From M3007 sp031373665 (GTDB taxonomy: Bacteria; Bacteroidota; Bacteroidia; Chitinophagales; Saprospiraceae), in assembly GCA_031373665.1 (NCBI GenBank), contig JANMMZ010000092.1, positions 7,704 to 71,703 on the forward strand: a stretch of 64,000 nt of DNA. Reading direction: 5' to 3'. The position numbers and the translations under genes are program-made. The notes beneath the pieces were generated by a model. The model was given only the letters and a program-made list of their open reading frames with translations, was not told the origin of the DNA and did no database searches. Numbering within the stretch: position 1 is the first letter of the stretch; every line of letters begins with the position of its first letter. Shown piece by piece: positions 53,718-61,600 of the stretch.

Positions 53718-54296
53718 GTGGTAAAAATTAAAAAAACGCATCCTGTTCAGGTTAAGTCGCCATCCATAAGACCCATGTATGATACTTATGGGCCTGATGG
53801 CTATTACCAGCAGTTTGCGGCAGACTACGACAATCCTCACCTGCTCGAAATAAAAGCACTCCTAGAAAAGAACCTTTATAGGCTCGATACAACGGCAGTA
53901 CTTGATTTGGCGGCAGGCACTGGAGAGGTGACACAAGTACTACTTGATCATGGGGTTACTGATGTGCAAGGCTTAGATCCCTACACCTATAATGTATATG
54001 TGCAGAAAACTGGGAAGCCTTGCGCCAGCCGCTCATTTATGGATGTGGTGAAAGATGGACTTGATCGCCCTTACTCGCTCATTATTTGCTCGTTTGCCAT
54101 GCATCTTTGTCCCGTCAAGGATCTTTTTTCGCTTACTTGGCAACTATTTCAATCTGCTCCCGTTCTTATTATCATTACCCCACACAAACGACCCGAATTG
54201 GAGTTGCTTCCCGGCGTTGTCCTCCTGTGGGCTGATGAAACCACCACAGAAAGGGGGAAGAAAGTCCGCATGAAAGCCTATAGTCGGCACGTTTGA
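53718..54296 (+). CDS. Class I SAM-dependent methyltransferase
   Basis: A 192-residue methyltransferase from a GTG at 53718 (an ATG at 53775 would give 173 residues; the stretch 'VKSPSIRPMYDTYGPDGYY' before and across that ATG looks like true protein, so I prefer GTG). Motif I is 'AVLDLAAGTGEVTQVL', with an acidic residue at the end of the next strand in 'VQGLDPYTY' and 'SLIICSFAMHL' as motif IV. It stops short of the usual length, lacking most of the last strands. The transposon-like element ends directly before the start codon. The substrate is unknown. Confidence 0.82.
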   Translation: MVKIKKTHPVQVKSPSIRPMYDTYGPDGYYQQFAADYDNPHLLEIKALLEKNLYRLDTTAVLDLAAGTGEVTQVLLDHGVTDVQGLDPYTYNVYVQKTGKPCASRSFMDVVKDGLDRPYSLIICSFAMHLCPVKDLFSLTWQLFQSAPVLIIITPHKRPELELLPGVVLLWADETTTERGKKVRMKAYSRHV

Positions 54297-54340
54297 AAAT
54301 CCTTAACATTAATTTAGTGACTATGGGGTGAACCTTCGTA

Positions 54341-54368
54341 TAAATTAGGTGTTTGAACACTTAATTTA
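54341..54368 (+). promoter_or_regulatory. 28-bp near-perfect palindrome before yceI
   Basis: TAAATTAGGTGTT and AACACTTAATTTA form 13-bp arms around a central TG, with a single G-T mismatch pair. It lies 35 nt before the yceI start codon, in a place suited to a repressor operator or an mRNA 5' hairpin. Confidence 0.5.
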
Positions 54369-54403
54369 CAAGAACTATATTTTTAACTTAAATTTTTTTC
54401 AAA

Positions 54404-54985
54404 ATGAAGAAATTTCTTTTCCTCGCATTGGTTGCTGTATTCACAGCATCTTCTTTTATGGTTATCAATTTCAATGTTGATACGACCAACAGTGTCATCG
54501 TATGGACGGGCTACAAAGTAACTGGTAAGCACACGGGTACCGTAAAGGTTAAAAATGGTAACCTCGCCTACGACAATGGTGTATTGACTGGTGGTTCATT
54601 CGATATTGATATGACCTCCATCAATTGTACTGACTTAGAAGGCGAATGGGCCGACAAGTTGGTAGGTCACCTCAAGTCAGCCGATTTCTTTGGTACGGAA
54701 GCACACCCAACGGCTAAGTTTGTCATCACTCGTGCTATCCCACAAGATTCTAAAGGTAATTACAAAATCCTTGGTAAATTGACCATCAAAGAAACGACAG
54801 GCGATGTTAAGTTTTTGGCCAACGTGACAGAAGCCAATGGTGTAATCACCGCTACTGGTAAGATGACAGTGGATCGCTCTGAATACAATGTTAAGTATGG
54901 TTCAGGATCTTTCTTCGATGGATTGGGTGATAAAACCATCTACGACGAATTTGATTTGCAAGTATCATTGGTGGCTAAGAAGTAA
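54404..54985 (+). CDS. YceI-family lipid/isoprenoid-binding exported protein
   Basis: A 193-residue protein with a signal peptide (about 1-20, hydrophobic 'FLFLALVAVFTASSF') and a YceI lipocalin-like beta-barrel: 'SVIVWTGYKVTGKHTGTVKV', 'GSFDIDMTSINCTDL', 'HLKSADFFGTEAHPTAKF', 'YGSGSFFDGLGDKTIYDEFD'. YceI proteins bind polyprenyl or other lipid chains in the periplasm and are often stress-induced. It is monocistronic, with a strong terminator directly after it and a palindrome before it. Confidence 0.94.
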   Translation: MKKFLFLALVAVFTASSFMVINFNVDTTNSVIVWTGYKVTGKHTGTVKVKNGNLAYDNGVLTGGSFDIDMTSINCTDLEGEWADKLVGHLKSADFFGTEAHPTAKFVITRAIPQDSKGNYKILGKLTIKETTGDVKFLANVTEANGVITATGKMTVDRSEYNVKYGSGSFFDGLGDKTIYDEFDLQVSLVAKK

Positions 54986-55004
54986 TTTAGACTTTCAGTT
55001 CCAT

Positions 55005-55045
55005 AAAAAATCGCTCAGTGGGTATCCCACTGGGCGATTTTTTTT
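55005..55045. terminator. Bidirectional Rho-independent terminator after yceI
   Basis: Stem 55005-55022 with 55026-55043 (one G-T wobble), loop TAT, A6 on the left and T8 on the right. Confidence 0.92.
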
Positions 55046-55233
55046 ACTAGCGCACATTGGTTAGAAAATGAACTACAAATAAATAAATATGCATACTTTT
55101 GCGGCTCTGATAAAATCAAATTCATTTTTTTTCGTTTAATCGGGTGAAGATTGATTAAGGCAATATTACTAAGATGACTAAGCCTTTGACCAATCATAAT
55201 AACGTAAGCGCACGTATTTTAAAATTTAATAAC

Positions 55234-56364
55234 ATGTTTCGACTATTACTAATCTTCGGTTTTGGAATTCTTGGACTCGGTCTGTCATCATTTAGTGACA
55301 GCGGGCCATTTATGGTTAAAAATCCTTTTGTCTGTAACTCAGTCGAAGCCCACTTTTTTCTGTCGGGCAATCGCTATGCGCCCGATGAGGATTTTGAGAT
55401 CAATGTAGTTGATTCTATTTTGGCACCTCGAATCCTCATGCTCAATTATTCCGCTTACGATTCTGCGTATGCCAACAAGACACGGCGCATGATACAGCAC
55501 CGTTTGCCAGCGGCCATTATCACCGATTTTTGGGATGGTAGTGATGACAATCTAAATGCCCTCTTGTCCTATCAAGATGTGGTAGTAATACCTTATCCTT
55601 TTGCGGGCAATTCAGAACTAATGGCTGCTTATGGCAAAGTACTGATTCCTTTTATTAAATCAGGTGCAACGGTTATTTTCACGGGTACTAATAAATATGC
55701 GATCATGCAAGATTATGGTATTTTAGAAATTGATCGTGGGTACTTCTGCCGCAGCCAAAAGGTGAAAAGTACACAAGAAGAACATCCGATCCTTGCTAAA
55801 ATACCCAACGAGTTTGAGCATAATAATTTTGCTTATCCATTAGAAATTTCAGATCCAAGTTTTCAGGTAGTCGCCGAGATTTCGGGCTACCCAGTAGTAG
55901 GTTACAAATCGTTTGGGTTAGGTAATGCCGTTTATTTGGGCATGGAGTTTTACCATGACGAACTCACGCCTTCCCGCATCCTCATCAATAGTATTCTATG
56001 GGGCTTTAAATCAAAAAAAGCATTGACCCCATCCGTTCAAGAAACAACCAACCTAAAGATTTTGAAGCGGAGCGAAGAGACCCTTTACGCTGGCTCTGGC
56101 CGTGATAAATCAAATATTGATTTGCGCGTATATCCCAATCCATACATGTCAAAAGCCACCCTCGATATTGATATAGAAAAAACATCTAATGTGGCAATCA
56201 ATATGATAGACGAGTATGGACGAACTGCTGCAACAATACTTTCACCAAGAAACTTGGTCGTCGGTTCTTACCATTTTGACCTGCCCAATATTCCCGCTGG
56301 AATCTATCTTTTAACCTGTCAAATCAATGGTAAAAAGATGGTTAAAAAGGTGGTGAAAACATAA
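55234..56364 (+). CDS. Secreted ThuA/GATase-like protein with T9SS type A sorting domain
   Basis: A 376-residue exported protein from the ATG at 55234 (signal peptide 'MFRLLLIFGFGILGLG'); an ATG at 55174 would add 20 polar residues in front of it. The central domain (about 65-265) resembles the class I glutamine-amidotransferase-like/ThuA fold: 'RILMLNYSAYDSAY', 'YQDVVVIPYPF', 'IKSGATVIFTGTN', 'GLGNAVYLGMEFYHDEL'. No Cys-His-Glu triad of a true amidotransferase is evident. The tail is a type A T9SS sorting domain (about 300-376, 'LRVYPNPYMSKATLDI', 'IPAGIYLLT'). A TACTTTTG -7 element lies at 55094-55101. Confidence 0.82.
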   Translation: MFRLLLIFGFGILGLGLSSFSDSGPFMVKNPFVCNSVEAHFFLSGNRYAPDEDFEINVVDSILAPRILMLNYSAYDSAYANKTRRMIQHRLPAAIITDFWDGSDDNLNALLSYQDVVVIPYPFAGNSELMAAYGKVLIPFIKSGATVIFTGTNKYAIMQDYGILEIDRGYFCRSQKVKSTQEEHPILAKIPNEFEHNNFAYPLEISDPSFQVVAEISGYPVVGYKSFGLGNAVYLGMEFYHDELTPSRILINSILWGFKSKKALTPSVQETTNLKILKRSEETLYAGSGRDKSNIDLRVYPNPYMSKATLDIDIEKTSNVAINMIDEYGRTAATILSPRNLVVGSYHFDLPNIPAGIYLLTCQINGKKMVKKVVKT

Positions 56365-56743
56365 GGGGGATCAGGCATCAAGGCTTCTAAAAGCCATTGT
56401 GACAAATTACAATTTGTGTTAAAGTTAAATTATTTGTTATGTGCTTTTCGCCTTTGGGTAGAGAGGAACATGTGCTATACGTTTAAAAATTGCGGTAAAT
56501 ATTATTTTGAGTATTTTACTTTATCGAAATTTTAAATAAAAGAAAATATTTTTTTGATACAAAAGTCGGTAAAATTCACTTTTTTAGAATAAAGTGCTGT
56601 TCGGTTAATATTTTTTTAAATTAATTTTATGCTACCTCAATACGCATGTAAATTTTTTTTACACTGTAATAACCTGAATATCAATTTCCAAGAAATCAAA
56701 TGTATTCTATCTGTCTTTTCCTTAAATAAATAATATATTTTCC

Positions 56744-56775
56744 TTGGAAATAGATGCGTTACATTCATACCTTTG
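56744..56775 (+). promoter_or_regulatory. Strong Bacteroidota promoter of the DUF4397/adhesin operon
   Basis: TTG at 56744-56746, 21 nt, TACCTTTG at 56768-56775. This is the best -33/-7 match in the window. It implies a 5' leader of roughly 240 nt before the ATG at 57025. Confidence 0.65.
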
Positions 56776-56779
56776 CACC

Positions 56780-56990
56780 GTCTATAAAAGTATAGACTTA
56801 TTCATTTTCCTCCCGTATAGTTAGTCAAAGATTTATTTGACTTTTAATCCAGCTTCGTTTTACAAATTTTTATCAATTTTGAATTGGTATGCTTAGCCAT
56901 ATCTAATTCCTTATTTTTGTGAAATTCGACTAGAATTTACGACAAGAGCAAACACTTTATTCAATGGTTAATTTTTGATTTCACAAAAAT
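56780..56990 (+). ncRNA. Structured 5' leader of the DUF4397/adhesin operon
   Basis: Three perfect inverted repeats follow the promoter: 7 bp with a 4-nt loop (56780-56786/56791-56797), 7 bp with a 6-nt loop (56823-56829/56836-56842) and 13 bp (56913-56925/56978-56990). No reading frame is evident. It may be a regulatory or stabilising leader; I recognise no known riboswitch. The rest of the gap from 56365 to 56743 is very AT-rich with no gene seen. Confidence 0.4.
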
Positions 56991-57024
56991 CAATCTTTTT
57001 CTGTTGGTAAGCAAACACAAGTTA

Positions 57025-58692
57025 ATGAATAAATTTTACCCTGTACTGCAGGTAGCAAACACTATTAATATTAAACAAAGATCATCGGGCATTATGTGCC
57101 TTTTGCTTTGCTTTTGTTTATTGACCATCGTTGGTGAGTACCGTGTTTCTGCTCAAAATTCCCGAATTCAATTCGTAAATTTATCCACTGCACTAATTAG
57201 TGCGGATGTTTATGTAGATGGGATTAAACTGAATGATAACCTTCCCTTATACGCGGGTACATCTTTCCATTTTTTATCACCTAATATTAATAGCAGTGTT
57301 GTAGTTGCTCCTGAGAATAGCAACTCTGCGGCAGAGGGTCTTTGCTCCCTAAATCTGGGACTCAAGCCTGACTCCACCTATATAATGGTAATATACGATA
57401 ATCTGGCAAGCACTCCTGTGTCGCCGGCTTTGTTGTTATTGAGAGATGTGAAGACTATTGCCAATAATCCCTTATTGTCGGATGTTGTTTTTACGCATGT
57501 TACACCATTGGTATCTTCAATCAATGTTGTTTTACGCACAGGTGGTATGATCGTTGGTGATCTGAGTTTTGGTAATACGGCTCCATCTGTATCGCTTCCA
57601 CTGGAGGATAACTTCATAGATGTCAAGTTATTTGGTAGTTTGGATATACTCAGTACCTATCGTGTTTCCTTGCAGGGGGCTGCTGGTAAAGTAAGTCGTA
57701 TATTTGTTACAGGTACTGCGGAGACGGCCAACACACTCAAACTTTTCATTTTAGATGAGGATGGTTTTTTGTTTTCTGTTGATAGAGCACCAGTTGCCAG
57801 AGTGCAGTATATTAATGTACTAGCCGATACAGTGGATGTATTTAAAAACGGTTCACTTTTCGCTAACAACGCAAAATATGGAGATGCCACACCTTATAAA
57901 CATATTCCGGGAGAATTAAATATGAATATTGCGGTTTCTGCTTGGCAAAGCTTGAATGCAAATAATCCCTACTCTGTTTTTCCATTTGTTTTTGACAACG
58001 CCGCGACATATACTGCTGTAAGCGCAGGAAGTATAACCAACGTAACGTATCCCTTACAATTGTATTTTCATAATCAATCTAAAGAAGATGCACCCGATAG
58101 TAATTCGGTGAGTGTTTTGTTTTTTCAAGGTGATTATACAGACAATACAATGAGGGTAGAAGATGAATCGGGTAATGTTTTATTCGATACGGTTAGTTAT
58201 GGAAATTTTTCAGGCTATCAAACCTTGACTGCCTCATCCCATTCTTTCAAAGTATATAATACGGTAACCAATGCTCTGCTCTATCAAACGAGTCCGATCA
58301 ATTTTGCAGATGTCAAAGGTAAATCAGTTACTTTGATTGCTGCCGACAATAAAGAAGAAGAAGGCCAAACTGATCTCTGGCGTGTCAATACAGATGGTGT
58401 ATCCTATTTGCTCTCTTCATCAGTAGGGCTTTGGGAGTTAAATACACACCATATATATGTAGCCCCAAATCCAATACAAAGATTTATGACTATTCAAAGT
58501 GATTTGGATAATTTAGGTAGCGATAATAACACCTATACTATTATAGATCAACTGGGTCGTACCGTACGATCTAATGCGAGTTTTTCTATTGGTGAAAAAA
58601 TAGATCTGCAAGGCTTATCTAATGGCACTTATTTCTTGATGGTGCGTAATAGTCAGAATACTACAACAACAAAAATCCTAATCCAACAATAG
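57025..58692 (+). CDS. Secreted DUF4397 protein with T9SS type A sorting domain
   Basis: A 555-residue exported protein from the ATG at 57025 (an ATG at 57094 is possible and places the hydrophobic core at the very start; a TTG at 57004 also exists). The signal sequence 'GIMCLLLCFCLLTIVG' is followed by VSAQ. Two or more DUF4397-type Ig-like repeats follow: 'IQFVNLSTALISADVYVDG' and 'VQYINVLADTVDVFKNGS'. A type A T9SS sorting domain ends the chain (about 480-555, 'IYVAPNPIQRFMTI', 'LSNGTYFLMV'). DUF4397 occurs in surface and cell-wall proteins; its ligand is unknown. The next gene starts 6 nt downstream, so the two form an operon. Confidence 0.87.
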   Translation: MNKFYPVLQVANTINIKQRSSGIMCLLLCFCLLTIVGEYRVSAQNSRIQFVNLSTALISADVYVDGIKLNDNLPLYAGTSFHFLSPNINSSVVVAPENSNSAAEGLCSLNLGLKPDSTYIMVIYDNLASTPVSPALLLLRDVKTIANNPLLSDVVFTHVTPLVSSINVVLRTGGMIVGDLSFGNTAPSVSLPLEDNFIDVKLFGSLDILSTYRVSLQGAAGKVSRIFVTGTAETANTLKLFILDEDGFLFSVDRAPVARVQYINVLADTVDVFKNGSLFANNAKYGDATPYKHIPGELNMNIAVSAWQSLNANNPYSVFPFVFDNAATYTAVSAGSITNVTYPLQLYFHNQSKEDAPDSNSVSVLFFQGDYTDNTMRVEDESGNVLFDTVSYGNFSGYQTLTASSHSFKVYNTVTNALLYQTSPINFADVKGKSVTLIAADNKEEEGQTDLWRVNTDGVSYLLSSSVGLWELNTHHIYVAPNPIQRFMTIQSDLDNLGSDNNTYTIIDQLGRTVRSNASFSIGEKIDLQGLSNGTYFLMVRNSQNTTTTKILIQQ

Positions 58693-58698
58693 ACCTAT

Positions 58699-61600
58699 AT
58701 GAAAACGAATAATAATAAGATTCAACAACCCAATCCATTGGAAACTTCAACGAATAAGCATTCACTAAAAGGAATACTAGGTTACACTTTTTTAAAGAAC
58801 AGTATTATGAATCAACTTAACACTCTATTATCTTCTATTCAGGCATGTTTCAATGCATGTACAGCAGCAATGTATCAGGTTTTAACGCTTGTAATTGGAC
58901 TGATTATTTCTTCGTTTGGAGGTTTTGCCAGATTTATTAAAACTGAAATTCGTAAGGAAAGTGATTATTTGTCCTTTTCAAATATGATGTTCTTTTATAC
59001 TGGGCGGTCGGTAGCGGCCTTGGTTGTATTGGTTTTAGCATTGAAACCAATCGGAATGGATGCTCAAAATACGTGTCCATTGAATATTAATACGACTGCA
59101 AATGTTCAAACGCCTTCTGGACAATGTTATTCGGCCTTTGCATTTAGATTGCCTGGTGGGGATTTTGATGTTACTTCGGGTACTATTACTAGATCTGCTT
59201 CGAATGTGGTGACACTGAACATGAACCTTGTACGTGAGAGTAATTCGAACCTTACAGGTTCGCTTTCGTTGACATTCACCGGATATACTACTTCTGGTAC
59301 GCCCCATACTAATTGTAATACTCCTACCAGCCTTTATTATTTTACTAGTTTTTCAGGTACCTTTACTGGCTCGGGTGGACTTAGTGGAGTAAGCGTTGCT
59401 TTATCGCGTGGTGCCTACGATCCGGCTCAGTTTGGCGCTGGTGCCAGTACCAACAGTGTATCTACTGATCAAGGTATGTCAACTTGGATGAATGCTACGA
59501 TAAATTCAGGTGGTGGATCAAATGGCATTCCTGCTAATGGAACCAGCCATCAGTCAGATATTGAATTGGAATTTACTGCATGTACTTCTTCGTGTAGTTC
59601 AGCCATCACGGGCCTAAACTTTGACAATCAAATTGGAGGCAGTGATATCGCCATCACGAATGGTGGTACTTATGCTCTATCTACATTAACCGATGACTAC
59701 CTTTTAGAAGCAGTAGTGACAGGTACTGTTGGAAGCGTTGTATTCAACGTAACAGGTGCTCAGACCTTAACCCATACTGAAAACTCCACCCCTTATCATT
59801 TAGGTGGATCAGGATCAGTTTGGACACCTAGTGTCGGTACCTATACTGTTAATATCAAAGTATATACTGATGCCAATGGTACAGGTACTCTTTGTAATAA
59901 TCAGACATTTACATTTACCATTACGAATAATTGTAGCAACGTCACCAGTGGAGGCACTATAGGGTCTAATCAAACGATCACCTCTGGTTCTACACCTGCT
60001 CCACTCACCAATGTCACCTTGCCTAGTGGCGGATCGGGTACCATAGAGTATTTGTGGTTAAAGTCAACTACAATACCTTGTCCTGCTATTGGTGATGGGT
60101 CTTGGCAGCCTATTTCTGGTGCTAACTCCGTTACTTACGCGCCTGGTGCGCTTACCCAGAGTACTTGTTTCCTACGATGCTCTCGGCGGGCAGGCTGTAC
60201 GGACTATCCTGGGGAATCCAATTCTGTAACCATTACGGTTAATGCTGCCGGAGCGGATTGTAATTGTCCCGGCAACTTAGTGCTAAATCCAAGTTTTGAA
60301 AACGGCACTACCAGTTGGAATTCATGGAATGGTAATTTCTATACCAATACCTACGCGCCTCAATGCGGCACTTATCATTCCGAGTTTGAAAATACGGTAG
60401 CCCCTAGCTATGGTGGTAACTACCAAGATATAACAGGTATTGCTGTTGGTACATCTTTGACACTAAAAGCTTATGCAGGTGTTCATAATAGTAGTTTTGA
60501 TGCTGCTATTAAGTTAGAGTTTTATAACAGTTCTAATGGTTACATTTCTGGCGTACAAACCCAAGTGGATGCCATATTACCCACTATGAATCAATATACC
60601 CTTACTGCAACCGTTCCCTCAGGTACGGCCTATGTCAGGGTTTTGGCCATTAATAATGGTAATTACATTAAAACGGATCAATGGTGCTTGAAAGCCAACT
60701 GTACCAATCCAACGGCTTCTATCAGTGGTACTAACACCATTTGTGCGGGAGGTTCCTCTACCTTTACTGCAAGTGGTGGTGGTACTTACCTTTGGAATAC
60801 AGGGGCTACATCCGCTGCTATTACTGTTTCTGCTGCTGGTACTTATACGGTGACAGTTACTGTAACGGGTGGTTGTACTGCTAGTGCTACACGTACCTTG
60901 ACAGTCAATCCGCTTCCAGTCATAGACTGTGAGGCCAACGTGAATAATGGTGGTTGGCAGGTTTTGTCTAACTGTCAAACAAGTATTTGCGCAGGAGGAA
61001 ATCTTATGCTAAGCGTAAATCCAAATGTATCTACTGTCAACTGGACAGGGCCTAATGGCTTCACCGCCACAGGGGTAAATGATATTACGCTTAATAATAT
61101 TACTGTTGCTCAAGGCGGGAACTATGTGGCCACTCTCACGGATGCAAATGGATGTACAGCAATGAAAACTATTGTTGTTACAGTCAATGCATTACCTACA
61201 CCTAGTATTAGTGGTACTAATACCATTTGTGCAGGAGGTTCTTCTACCTTTACCGCAAGTGGGGGTGGTACTTACCTTTGGAACACAGGTGCTACCACTG
61301 CTGCAATTTCAGTCTCTACAGCGGGTACTTATACCGTGACTGTAACTTTAAATGGCTGTACGGCTACTGCAACAAGGGTACTGACGGTGAATCCGTTGCC
61401 AGCGGCTGCTATCGGTGGCACTAATACCATTTGTGCTGGTGGGTCTTCTACCTTTACGGCATCAGGTGGAGGTACTTATCTATGGAATACGGGGGCTACA
61501 ACAGCTGCAATTCCTGTTTCTGCGGCTGGTACTTATACGGTAACAGTTACTTTAAATGGTTGCACGGCCATAGCCACGCGTACTTTGACTGTCAATCCAC

